Shown here: positions 1-10,900 of the stretch, piece by piece
How the letters are laid out: each line of letters starts with the position of its first letter
How positions within the stretch are numbered: position 1 is the stretch's first letter
Assembly (NCBI GenBank): GCA_003008705.1
Contig: PDUO01000002.1
Location: forward strand, 700,898-764,897
Reading direction: 5' to 3'
DNA: 64,000 nt
DNA from: Pezicula radicicola
Lineage: Eukaryota; Ascomycota; Leotiomycetes; Helotiales; Dermateaceae
Made by a program: the position numbers and the translations under genes
Notes under the pieces: generated by a model
What the model saw: the letters and a program-made list of their open reading frames with translations, nothing else
What the model was told of the DNA's origin: nothing
Databases searched by the model: none

Positions 1-2
1 CG

Positions 3-701
3 GCCTTCCAGCAAATATCTCATGACACCTCTCCACGTGCGCTTATTAACGATGCATCCACAACAACATCGGGCAAGAAGACGTCGGAGGGCTGGAGTAC
101 TCAAGCTACCAATGGAGTCAGCTATGATGACGGCTCAAGTCCTGTGTATCATGACTCGCAGTTGCCGGATACACAACGAGACTCCCAAAGAGACACTGGT
201 CTATCAGATAACACCAGCAGCAGCCAGGAACAATGGCCTCACTCACAAGCACATGGTCTCGCAAGAGGGACTCTTGTCTTCCCCTCGCAAACACCTAGCT
301 CTGGAAGTCAATATAACTCTCAGACACCAGCGGTCCCAGCATTTAATGCACCTCCACGGCCTGCAACCATTTCTCGACCTCATGGATTCGCAAATCTACT
401 GAATGATTCTCCAGTTGAACCAACATCTTCGGCAGCGTCTTCCCAAAAGGATCTCATCTTAGACGAGAGCTATGTCGCGTCTCTGCTCAGGAACCTCGTG
501 GAAAGGTCTAGTGGATTCTCCATAGAACAACTGGAACAGATCAACCGTGAGCTAATGGATGCACTGTGGGGGTTGAGAGGGGAGTACAACCGGAACACGG
601 TGGCGCAGGAACTGGGCAAGGTCTTTAAAGAAGTTATGGAAGATATAGAGGAAATGCAAAGGGTTTTGCAGATGAGTCAGCCTATGCAATCACAAGGCTA
701 G
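3..701 (+). CDS. C-terminal part of a probable Yta7/ATAD2-type AAA-ATPase (5' end outside window)
   Basis: The frame is open from the window edge (first full codon at base 3) to TAG at 699-701, giving about 232 residues of a C-terminus. The first ~150 residues are Ser/Thr/Gln-rich and low complexity. The last ~75 form a helical segment, with residues such as SGFSIEQLEQINRELMDALW followed by a basic and then acidic helix. That ending resembles the tail of fungal Yta7/Abo1 (ATAD2 family), chromatin-bound AAA+ ATPases with a bromodomain that act on histone H3-H4. The ATPase and bromodomain would lie upstream, so the call rests only on the tail. Another nuclear protein with a similar tail is possible. 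Confidence 0.5.
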   Translation, partial: AFQQISHDTSPRALINDASTTTSGKKTSEGWSTQATNGVSYDDGSSPVYHDSQLPDTQRDSQRDTGLSDNTSSSQEQWPHSQAHGLARGTLVFPSQTPSSGSQYNSQTPAVPAFNAPPRPATISRPHGFANLLNDSPVEPTSSAASSQKDLILDESYVASLLRNLVERSSGFSIEQLEQINRELMDALWGLRGEYNRNTVAQELGKVFKEVMEDIEEMQRVLQMSQPMQSQG

Positions 702-3358
702 ACGGGGACAGAGGAGGCAAGGCGCACGGTGTTTAAGGGAAGACAGTACTGTTTGTGTGGATCTTTATGTCATTTTTAAGAACCCAGGGAGATTCTGGCC
801 AGAAGTTTTTCTCATTGTATAACAGAAGAATAAAGTGTGCCAGTAGAGTGCATGTTTGTGTGATAAAGTTTGATACTCTTCACATTCTCTTTCTGCTATC
901 TAAATATATATGTATACATATTTCTTTCTATTACTTCTAGGACAACCACGTGATTCCATTGTACTGCACTATCAGTCACTCAATTTTGTATTGCACTTGA
1001 AGACATGCTTGCTCGGTTCAGCAAATGCTGAGTTGCGTCCCATCTCCTTTTGAAGGTTCCAGCAACGTGGCCAGCGCCAAGGCTCCTTACTCCTCTTCAA
1101 GGTCATATTCCTCTTGGTAGTCTTGAGGTAGTAAGTACTTCTCTGACCAAGTACTGACTGACCTAAAAGACCTGCCACTTTCTTTGCTCATGTTTTAAAA
1201 GCACAAAAACATTTAAGCATCAATTAAGGCCGATACACAGATTTATCCGGGCAGCGGGCATTGCAACTTAATACAGCCGCCAACCATTGGTAACTTCACT
1301 GAAAGGTCTTGAAGATAATTGGCCCGGAGAGCAGAAGTGTCTTGGTTCACGTGTTCATCTACTGTTGCAAAAGTGCCTATCTCGACAATGCACGACTTCT
1401 TATTTAGGAAGCCGTTCAAGGCACCCGGACCACTTGCAAGGGAAGACCTGGCTTTAACTGGGGTTTAGTGGACGAACACCTCGGGGCTACTCGAACTGCT
1501 AATAGCACAAAGGAATAGAAATTATGAGCTTGAGTGGATGACGGAAGCGATGGTCACCCATACGCCATAATTTTTTGTGTTTCATCTTTTGCAGTGGGCG
1601 TCGTGGGCGTCTGCTGTAGGATTTTCTGTGTGTCTGCACTGAGAGTTGATTTGTGCTGCCGAGATATCAGATACAGGGTCCCCGTTCGGCGATTGCCTAC
1701 GAGTTGGGAAGGCTGCAGCAGCGATCGATGACAGATTGATTAAAATTGAGGGGTGATACTGTGATAGGACGATTTGCTGATTCTCGGGGGTTTCCAGCTT
1801 ACACCTTACCCTTTTTTTGCCCACGGGAACAACGGGGATTTTCAGTGTGGCGTAGCATCGATTGCGAGCATCATTTTCTTGGGACTCCTCTTAGGAGTTA
1901 TTAGTTGTGGTTGGCAGCCTTCATTGTCGTCAGCCGCCCAGGGGGAATAGGCAGTAGCAAAGAGGAAGGTGGTGGTGGTCTGGGGTATTTAAAGGGGACC
2001 AGTCTTAGTGATTCGAAGAACGTTCGGTGGATGAAGTGGTTAGTCGTGATGCTTGTATACTCTACGCGGATGACTTGACGTTTATCTGCAGCTCGAAGTA
2101 CCGGCACCAGTCCCTCACTGCAACAGCGACAGGTCGGGAACATCGCAGCTCATGCTGCCAATCACTGACGGTGTTGGCTGTAGCAACTCAAAATGCGCTG
2201 TAAGGCCGAGGCTAGAGCCTGAATCGAGCCTGGGTGCCGGATGCATCACTGTGCTTATTTTCTGAGGACGGAGATGCATACCTTGTAGTCTGTTTCTGTG
2301 GGATTGTTATTCGCCTGGCATTCCGCTTGCGAAAGTTGACGATAACAATTCGGTGCAAAGACCCTTAAGGATTGCGATTGCGATTGCAGTAGCTGCGATT
2401 ATCGTAGTGTTGATAGTAATCCGTATTATTATTAATTCCTCCCCGGCGAGTTAAACGATTCGACTCGATTGACCGAAGCAGCAGAGAGGGGACAGAGGTC
2501 AGGTTCCACAGGGCAAGGTACGACCGTGTCATAGCGAATCTTATGGGGCGCGCAAATCTCCTACCATCTTGGGTGTGTTCTTAAGTTCAGTCCTTCGAGA
2601 ACCCTTCCATCGTACTTCCACATCTGGCCCTAGCGCATTCCTGCTGGGTACGCTGGACCTACACTGCACACCCTCCCCCAGAACAACCTCAACAGGTGAA
2701 GTGTTCAGACGCTCAAACGTACTCCTCCATAGAGCAACACCACGCGACCAACCGTATCGACATCGACATGACAATTGATCCTTCTTTCACCCTCTAGCGC
2801 ACCTCTCTGCGCTCGCTCACGCCCAATCCGCCCATAATCTGCGCACGCATTCCGAGTCCTAATGTTATCAGGTCGAACGCAGTTGATGTGTCGCCGGCCA
2901 ACCTCTTCGAATCCTCAACCAACCTTCTCGAAAGACCTCCTACCATTCAGTTGCTGCCTGGGATAGGCTTTGAATCACACTCCAGCTCACAATTGATCGC
3001 TCGAGGTCGTCCCTCCTTCGAAGACCCCTCGATACCTGCACCGAGCCGATTCCACAACCACCCGAAACTACTGTATCATTTGTATTGCAGCGTGGCGTAC
3101 TGCGACATATCGCTCAGTTTCAATCAATACAACAAAGACATAGACGTGGCGCCTTTGTTGGAGGGTCGTCTGAAAGCCGTTGTTACGCTCGAGCCATTTC
3201 CTGTGTGACGGGTCTCGGAAATTGATAAAGAGCTGTCAGACATTGGGCCCATCCATATATATTCTTCCCCACCGCATCGATAGAGGCCGAGTCAAACATA
3301 TTGGGGGCACGAGGACACAACTTTTCTGGTGTCGCGGTGCGCGCAGGCTGTGGCAGTC
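702..3358. other. Intergenic region and long 5' leader of the phosphodiesterase gene
   Basis: No convincing gene is seen. Points present: a TATA-like tatttaaag at 1986-1994, a short tandem of gcgatt units near 2364-2384, and CT-rich sequence from about 2640 to 3100 that may be promoter and leader of the gene starting at 3359. An open frame at 2888-3208 (106 codons, +) has no recognisable features and is probably chance. Confidence 0.5.
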
Positions 3359-6300
3359 ATGGACTACGCTGCATGCAACGTCGTCTATGTGGACCGCGCA
3401 GCCCGAGAGGACAGGCTGGTTAAGATCGATGACCCCGCCCTTGCGCATTTAAAGAGTAGTAATGGAGAAGTAATTGCGCCTGTCCTGGGGAAAACTGGTT
3501 TCGTGGATGAAAATCTTCATACACTGCTTGAAACCTTCAGTGAAGGTATGCCAGACTGCCCACTTGGGAGAGAACCACCCAGCTGACAATGCCTAGTATA
3601 TATCTGTTCCTCAGGAGAATCGTGTATATCAAAACTCTCTGAGCTGAATAAGACGACAGTTGTGGACCTAATACCGACTCTTGTACTTGTAGATATTCCC
3701 TACGACGACGACGAACTGGAAGAGCCTCCTTCGAGAGACATCCGTACACCCTCTCCCAACTCGCGACAGGAAGGTGAGGAAATGAATGAAAATCAAACAA
3801 CCCAAAGCATCTACGGTATTGACCTCCTTCAATGGCTCGCCGGAGAGATTAAGTATCAAAGCTTATCAAGACTATTTGTTCCGGTTGCAGTGGTTGCCAT
3901 ACCACATCAAAGCTCACGCACAAGAGAGCGGACGCACACGAGGTCAAGATCTGCCTTGTCAGACCAAGATCCGTTTGGGGCCAACCCAAGGAAAACATCA
4001 GTTTTATCAATGCCGTTAGACCAGATAAGAACCATGAAGTATCTTGATGTCGGAGCTGTAGATGTATTGACTAGTCCGTTACTACGCGAGCGGTTACCAA
4101 GTCTTGCTATACACGCTTATCGCTCACACAAGGATGCATTAAAAGAGCAACAGGCTTTACTCGAGATGAAGAGAGGCAGGAAGCGATCCTGGGTTGGACT
4201 GGACGACCAGAAGCCGTATGCGTATCTTCGGGAAGCTATGGTATCTGGATTGATGGATGGCATCTGCAAACTAGGTGGTGAAGACGAATCTTTCGCCCAT
4301 GTGCGCATTTCAGTGGCACCAAATGCTCGAGAGAAGATAGCAGATTCAATTGGCACTTGGAACTTCTCGGCACACGAATTTACAGACGACGAACTTCTTC
4401 AAGCTGCATTGCTGATGCTACAACATGCGCTTACAATGCCACAACTGGAGCAGTGGCGGATATCGACAGGTAAGCCCACTCAAAATTGGGGTTTGCATCA
4501 TGTCAGATCCCGTATGCTAACAGCCGCTCAGAACAGCTCACCGGGTTTCTGATCGCTAGCCGCTCGGCTTATAACGCTTTTGTGCCCTACCATAATTTCC
4601 GTCATGTCGTTGACGTCTTGCAGGCCGTTTTTTATTTCCTCGTGCAACTGGGAAGGTTGCCTCCATATCCATCAGAGTCCGCGAGTGAGAAGATACCTTT
4701 GTCACCTCTGGCGGAGCTAATCAGGCCATTCGATGCATTGACATTACTGATCACCGCTATCGGCCATGATGTTGGTCATCCTGGTGTTAACAACGCTTTT
4801 CTCGTCACACTCAATGCTCCATTGGCTCAATTATACAATGACAGATCTGTGCTTGAGTCGTTTCATTGCGCAGCATACTCTCAGATTCTTCGTCGCCATT
4901 GGTCAGCCGCCTTCCAAGGAGTTGAGATGAGGAAACTCATGATCGACTCTATCCTTGCTACAGATATGGGATTGCATTTTGATTACATGCAGAAGCTTGG
5001 CTTTTTGCAAGATAAATTGCATGCAAACGGTGGCACTGATGGATTTAATATCAGAACCCTTGATGAACAGCGAACATTGGCATGCTCCCTTCTAATCAAG
5101 TGTGCGGACATAAGCAATGTGGTAAGTTTGCTTCGCCTGTAGAGGGGTCTTTTAGCTAAATTTTGCACAGGCGCGAAAATACCATGTAGCAGAGCAATGG
5201 ACTATGATTTTGACTGACGAATTCGCCCGACAAGCCTCGATGGAGACCGATCTTGGAATACCTTCGGCTCTCTTCGCCGCGCCCGTTCGAGAGATTATTG
5301 AGCTTGGGAAGTCTCAAATAAACTTCATGAACATGTTCGCTATTCCATTGTTCCAAGGGGTCACGGATGTTATGCCAGCTATGAGATTTTGCGTTGATGA
5401 GCTTGAGCGGAATAAGGCTGAGTGGGAGCAGAAAATTGCGGCAGAACAGGCGGCTCGACACGACCGACAAGACTCGTTGGCAATTGATGGTACCTTTTCG
5501 CCTCGGAACATGAGCCTGGCAACACCCTCAGACGGAACAAGCTCACGGAGGGTAGGTAGTGTAACGCCAACGGTGGTGTCCAATCCAGAATCACACCAGC
5601 GAGTCAGGGTATTGCTCAGTCAAACCTCATTTCCGGGGAATAGAGAAACCTCGGGATCTCCAGTAGAATCGTTACAAGAGGATCCTGAGGAATCGCCCAG
5701 CAGCTCGGTTGGTGCGTCACCCAGCGAGTTATTAGCATTACCCAAACCTTCTGTGCAGCGACGCTCATCAAAGCCTCTACCTAGCCAGCTCCAATTAAGC
5801 TACTCCACGGCAAGCGCGCCAGCATCTCTCGGCCAACCTAGTGGAGTTGAGAATCAGAACAAATGCCATGGTACACTTGTCAATGGCTTGAGCGTTCAGC
5901 CATCTTTGGTTACTGACGTGGTCATTGCTGACACTCCAATGTCCTCAGCAGAAACTGTCAAAGATTCCCATCAACAACGAGGCAGCGAAACAACAAACGG
6001 TAGCGCCGCTACTAGTGCAACAACAGGGAACATGCCACTGTCACCTAGCACAAAAGCGACAAGTATTATGAGCCATGACGAGTCAGAACGTGGGAAGTCA
6101 TCATCGGGGCAAACAGCAAGGAAAGGTATGCTATGCACTAGCAACAATAGCCAAAACTCAGGTTCGACGGCTGGTGCTGAAAGTTTAGAAGGATACGATG
6201 CGAAACAAATGTCGGCGGATGCGGCGAAGAAGCTAACCAAGAAACCAAGTCGATTTCGCCTGCCGAATTTCTTCAAAAGAAACAAAAGCCCAAGTCCTGC

Positions 6301-6367
6301 GATGCCAAGTGGTGCGGAGAGCAGGACAACAATGAATGGAGAAACGGACGATGCTTACACAGCATAA
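3359..6367 (+). CDS. PDE2: 3',5'-cyclic nucleotide phosphodiesterase (high-affinity PDE2 type)
   Basis: Hydrolyses cAMP to AMP and so damps PKA signalling. Four exons: introns at 3546-3596, 4470-4531 and 5122-5170, all GT..AG with branch points (gctgac, tgctaac), give 948 residues. The HD-type PDEase catalytic domain begins in exon 3. It shows YHNFRH (about residue 373), GHDVGHPGVNN (HD near 432) and KCADISN across the exon 3-4 junction, so all expected metal-ligand His/Asp residues are present. The N-terminal ~350 residues are a fungal extension opening with MDYAACNVVYVDR. The C-terminal ~300 residues are Ser/Thr-rich and end in a basic patch (KKPSRFRLPNFFKRNK), a likely site of phosphorylation or membrane/protein contact. 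An in-frame ATG at 3329 would add ten residues; 3359 is preferred because the conserved-looking sequence starts there. Confidence 0.9.
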
Positions 6368-7333
6368 AACATAATGAGGATGGATGATAAATGCAGTCTG
6401 GTTGGAAGACTGGGGATGAAATTCGAACTGTATAGGATCGATTTGTACATTGTACGTACATGTGGGTATTTTTGGGGGCATTATGGGCCAAGAAAGGGCA
6501 CAGAGAAAGGCGTTTATTGCTTCCGGTTATTGGGCTCAAGGAATTGACTACGGGGGACTTGTTCTTGTAAGATGGGCGTTTACTTGGGATTATACGATCA
6601 GAAGACCATGCTCCATGACGGGCGTGTGGTCGGTTGCTCTGGTCTTTGCTTCTTTTTACTGTTGCGTATATGGATCGCATGGCATGGCATGGCATGGACA
6701 TACGATAGATTCTCAGGCGTGAGTGGGTGGGTGAGGAAGGGGTATGGGTATGGGTGGAGTGCATGGGTCGCTTGGCTTCACGGCTTGACGGCTTGGGCTG
6801 GCCTTCAAATTAAAGAGGTTACTTTACTTTGCATGTCTGTCGATTGTATATTGTGGGCATATATAAAATGGTCAGCATTACTTGTAGATCAAGTTGTACC
6901 CGACTTCAAATCCCCAGTTAGTGATTTGAGGGGTGAAGTGCGTTAGAGAATAGTGAGATGTTAAAAGACCCACTACCGTTTCTGTCCTGTAGGCAAGTAA
7001 TTCCCTAGCTATTTCACTCGAATCTCCATCGTTTCTCGCAATTGGCAATGTCTATCAGATTTACATTGAACATAGCATATCGCTTGTCTATTTCTCACAG
7101 ACCCTCTCAATACCATCAGTACAAGCTAATGGAGTTACCACCCAATTCATCTAATCATATGCTTGGTACCGTGAATGATCATAACCATAACCCCAGTCGT
7201 AACGCCACCATTTTGTTGATCCAACCGCCTCAGTACAGCTCCCTTCAACCTGTCCTGATGCATAATGAACGCCATATCCCAATAGCAATGCCACTAACAC
7301 CATAACACATGAAACGTAAGATATTCCCTCTCT
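6368..7333. other. Intergenic region, convergent gene ends
   Basis: 3' flanks of the phosphodiesterase (+) and a hypothetical gene (-). A short ggcatggcatggcatgg repeat lies near 6679-6695. No gene is supported. Confidence 0.6.
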
Positions 7334-7927
7334 TTACTCAAACCTAACCAAGCCCTCCTCATCTTCCTCTCTAACCTTATCTCTCAACGCCCTCCCACCG
7401 CCAACCCTCCTCAAGCCCCTCGAGATCTCCTTCTCCCTCCTATCAAACTCCTCATCCGCACTCTCCTCGACTCTCGAATCCATCGTACTAGCTTCACTCG
7501 CACACCCGCTCATCAAACTCAAACTCGACCTAGGGCTAATACCACTGTGCCAGCTACTCAAAGATCCACAACTTCTCTTCCTGCCGAAATTCCACTCGAA
7601 ACTATCGAGCAGTTGTTGATGTTCTTTGCTGACTGGTCCTCCGTACTTGAGTCTCTTTGGTTCGTCATCTTCTTTCTTCTTTTCTCTGTTTTTGTTTGAC
7701 CGTCTGGGTTTTTCTGAGCTGTTGCTTGTTCTGGAGGACGCGGATGATTTGGTAAGGAACTTGGTGAATCGGTTGGTGGGGGATCTTCTTAGTGGGGATG
7801 TGGAGGAGTTTTTATGGGGTGTGGCGTGTGGATTTGAGGCTTTGGGCTCGGAGGGGGTAATGGAACTGGTGGTTGAGTGGGAGTCGGGCCGGTTGCAGGC
7901 TCGGAGCCAGAGGGATTTGAGCGTCAT
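7334..7927 (-). CDS. Hypothetical fungal protein, basic and Ser-rich (197 aa)
   Basis: A single-exon frame of 197 residues. No catalytic domain is recognised. The first ~80 residues are rich in Ser, Thr, Pro and Arg. A very basic stretch (NKNREKKKEDDEPKR, about residues 80-95) is followed by an ordered-looking segment, KYGGPVSKEHQQLLDSFEWNFG, then Ser-rich sequence and an acidic/basic C-terminus. That middle segment looks like a conserved short motif of otherwise disordered fungal proteins. The amino-acid make-up and the absence of frame breaks support coding. No function is assigned. Confidence 0.6.
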   Translation of the reverse strand: MTLKSLWLRACNRPDSHSTTSSITPSEPKASNPHATPHKNSSTSPLRRSPTNRFTKFLTKSSASSRTSNSSEKPRRSNKNREKKKEDDEPKRLKYGGPVSKEHQQLLDSFEWNFGRKRSCGSLSSWHSGISPRSSLSLMSGCASEASTMDSRVEESADEEFDRREKEISRGLRRVGGGRALRDKVREEDEEGLVRFE

Positions 7928-9942
7928 GATTGTTGGTTGAGGTATTGTTGTAAGCTGCTGAAGTGGAAGAAAGATGGTGTGTGGATTGGGGGTTCTTGTT
8001 CGTGACTAGATCTCGTAAGGACAGTAGCTACCCTTCGTCAATAATCAACTTCCACAAGTTCAAGAAAAGAAGTAATATGGAAAGACGGAATTGATTAGCA
8101 TATGAAAGGGAGGAGAGAACGGAGATATAAGACTTGGGTGTCAGTGTGTTCTATAAAAGGAGGCAGATACACCAGATACTGGCCAGAACTAATGGTTCAT
8201 CGAACAGACGTTGGCGCTGCCCTGGTCATACGGTACTTGAATTCCTTGTTAGGGCTGTGTTTTGTTTGCTAAAAGGACCCTACGGCACGCGCAGTGTAGG
8301 GAAGTGTAGTGGTAGTGTAATCACTACTGCACCTCGGAGCAGCCGGCGTATGGATGGTGAGATCCAGGGTTGCAGGGTTTCCAGCGCGTTGGTTTGTTGG
8401 TGTTTGCTGGGTTCGTTTCAGTTGGCTAGTCCGGTGGTGCTCTGTGACCCTGTGGTGTTTGCTTTGGTTGTTCGTTCTGTGGAGTGTGGGGAAAAAAGAA
8501 GAATGGACCTTGTACTGTACCAGCACTACAAAGAGGACCAATATTCCAGAGAATAAATTGGGAAACACTATCGCTTGTAGCTCAGCCAGCGCCAGAATAG
8601 AAGGATGGCGAAGTGTACGGTTCCACGCGGCCTATAGTCAATAGCGCGATGGCGTAGAGGACAAAGGTTACGGAACGATTAAGCAATTCTGGGACACTAG
8701 GTATCAATTGATACCATGGTTGGAAGCAGAGCAAACGCTGCATCATCGTGATCATACAGCACTCGAGAAACTTTGGTAAAAGAAGATGCAGGTGCGAAGT
8801 ACAGTTGTTTGCTTGCTTCAAGACGGCTGCTCCAGAAGAGGCAAAATCTCGGTCGGGTTTGGGAAAGGCGAAGTGTGGGAAAGGGGAAAGGCGAAAGTGT
8901 GGTGTGGTGTGGGAAAGGCGAAGTTCAGGTGGTGGGAAGCGCCTCATCAGCTGTCGGATGAGGAGGTGTAAAAGCTGAAGCTGATTGGATTTGATAGCTA
9001 AACTTTTTAGTAAAGCTAAACCCCCCTTTCTATAGCACTGTCTGTTGCAAAATTAGATGCTGAGTGTTCCAGGTGAGACTGGTGTGAAGGTGTTTTACTA
9101 TTCAAGGTTACTCTGTGAGTGCCCCTCGAGCAGTATGTACGAGTACGTACCACGACAACATACTCACCATGTACCACCATGAAGAAAATAAGACTCGGGA
9201 GATAGGTCTATCATACGGCAAAAACGCCGGGTGAAGCGTAGTCAAACTCGTCCGAAGAAGCGAGCTTTTGAAACCATCAAAGCCTTGTTCGGATGGCACT
9301 TGACAGATGTTTCCGGGTTTAGTTCAAACCATGACTGACAGCTCCTTAACGAACGCATAGATGCTTATCGGTGACTGTGCTCTGACCATTGCTTAATGCC
9401 CATAAACTTATGGGTCTTTTTCTTTCTTTTTTTTTCAAGGTCCTGCAGGGTCAAGGTCAAGGTCTGGAATCTCAGGGTACCACTTAGTGCGTGATCGATC
9501 CAAGTCACGAAACCACAAACTCCCAGATTTGAGGGATTTTTAACTAGAATTTTAATCTTATTCATGTTAATAAAAAAAAGGAGGGGGTTCCAAAAGAGAA
9601 CAATTACAGGAGAAGAAAAAGTTCGCCGCCCAACGCCCTATTCATGTCTTCAGGATCTACCGTCCGACAATGATAGTTGATTTCCCCCCCCCCCCCGGAA
9701 AATTTGTCCGTTTCCCTCTAAATCTCTCTCTACTCCATTTTGTCGTCATCGCAAAAGAAACCAAAAGTAGAGATGAGAAGAACGAAGGCAAAAAGAATAT
9801 TCATTATGTACATTAGATTAGCCCATTTGACCTGAGGAACAGTAGACCAGCGTAGTTAACCGGCAACTCCGAACTGATTATCATATATCTTTTGTAAATC
9901 TTTTGCCTTGTTTTGCCCCCAATGCAAGCTCGACTAAGTCTA
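7928..9942. other. Intergenic region
   Basis: Upstream of the 7334-7927 gene and downstream of the Asn-rich secreted gene. It contains a purine-rich repeat (8861-8926) and a 13-C tract at 9684-9696. The open frames here are short and lack protein-like composition. No gene is supported. Confidence 0.5.
8861..8926. repeat. Degenerate purine-rich direct repeat
   Basis: Three copies of gggaaaggcgaa begin at 8861, 8885 and 8911, separated by gtgt/ggtgtggtgt spacers. The tract is strongly strand-asymmetric (G and A on the + strand). It lies in non-coding DNA. Confidence 0.7.
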
Positions 9943-10900
9943 TTATGACTGTTGCGAGAAGTCGACAAAGGCTGGCTGGTTGTCCTCGATGATCGCGGCG
10001 GGATCTTGCTCGACTGTCTGTCCCCAGTTTGGTGCTGCTGCTCCGGAGGGTAGGATCTGAGTCTGGTTGCTGGCTTGGAATGGTGCAGATGGGTCATAGG
10101 TCTGGATAGAAGACAAGGCTGCAGCGGTGGCGGAGGCTTGCTGAGCTTGTTGGTCGGGAGACTCAGTCTTCGTCTGGCCTTGGTTGTTCCCGTTGCCATT
10201 GTTATTGTTGTTGTTGTTGTTGTTGTCGTTGTTGCCTCCAATGGTAATAGCCTTAATCTCGGATATGACAACGACGGTCTCCTGGAAGTTGTTGTTGTTA
10301 TTGGCCCTGATCTGGCGAGACATGTATCGAGTGTTCTCGTTGTTCTGGTCGCGGATGTCGATGACTTGGGTAACGATAACAATGACGGTGTTCTGACAGC
10401 GTGTGAGTAAAGGACATTTAGATCAGATCGATGTAATCACATACCTGGTTTGAGTTCTTGTTTCTGTAGTGGTTCAACCGAACGTTGTCCTGAGCCCTCT
10501 TCTTTTGATCAATGATCTTAATCTGCTTCTCAACAGCCACCGTGAGCTGGACCTCCTGACCCCTCTGGATCTCAGTTATCTGCTGAATTTCGGTTTCGGT
10601 GATAATGATGAAATCATCGTTGTTGTTATTGTTGTTGTTGTTATTGTTATTGTTATTGTTGTTACCATTGCCATTGCCATTGCCATTGCCATTGCCATTG
10701 CCTCGTGCATCTAAAGAGCGAGACTTCCAGGTCAAGGCGGGCGCAGCAAGACGTTCCTCAAGTTCGGAAGTTCCTTGTTGAGGGTGGGGAGCTATGCAGA
10801 AATTAGATATGTCCATTGATGCTCCTGATTGTTAATGGTACGAACCTGAAAGAGCAAGGGCAGCAAGGCTCAGAAGAGATAGAGTGTTTGTGAAAAGCAT
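9943..10900 (-). CDS. Secreted asparagine-rich protein of unknown function
   Basis: Three exons (10900-10846, 10791-10445, 10392-9943) encode 283 residues. The introns at 10845-10792 and 10444-10393 keep phase. The N-terminus is a signal peptide (MLFTNTLSLLSLAALALSA). Next come a (GN)n-then-Asn block (seven GN units, then about 15 Asn), a conserved-looking segment of short beta strands (DDFIIITETEIQQI, TVIVIVTQVIDI, ETVVVISEIKAITI), a second Asn run near residue 190, and a Gln/Ala/Pro-rich tail. The Asn runs use mixed AAT/AAC codons. The repeated Val/Ile strands suggest a small beta-rich domain, possibly wall-associated. I do not recognise a named family. The model relies on signal-peptide continuity across intron 1 and on in-phase splicing. 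Confidence 0.75.
10617..10700 (-). repeat. Coding microsatellite (Asn and Gly-Asn runs)
   Basis: On the + strand this reads as gttattgtt-type units followed by ccattg hexamers. On the coding strand it encodes seven Gly-Asn units followed by a long Asn run, inside exon 2 of the secreted protein. Length variation here would change the protein without shifting frame. Confidence 0.8.

Noticed and set aside
2888..3208. 106-codon frame before the phosphodiesterase
   Set aside because: No match to the family N-terminus; no splice site joins it convincingly to MDYAACNVVYVDR.
7626..7940. 104-codon plus-strand frame
   Set aside because: Antisense shadow of the 7334-7927 gene.
9684..9696. 13-C homopolymer
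   Set aside because: Non-coding homopolymer, possibly with sequencing length error; no function can be argued.
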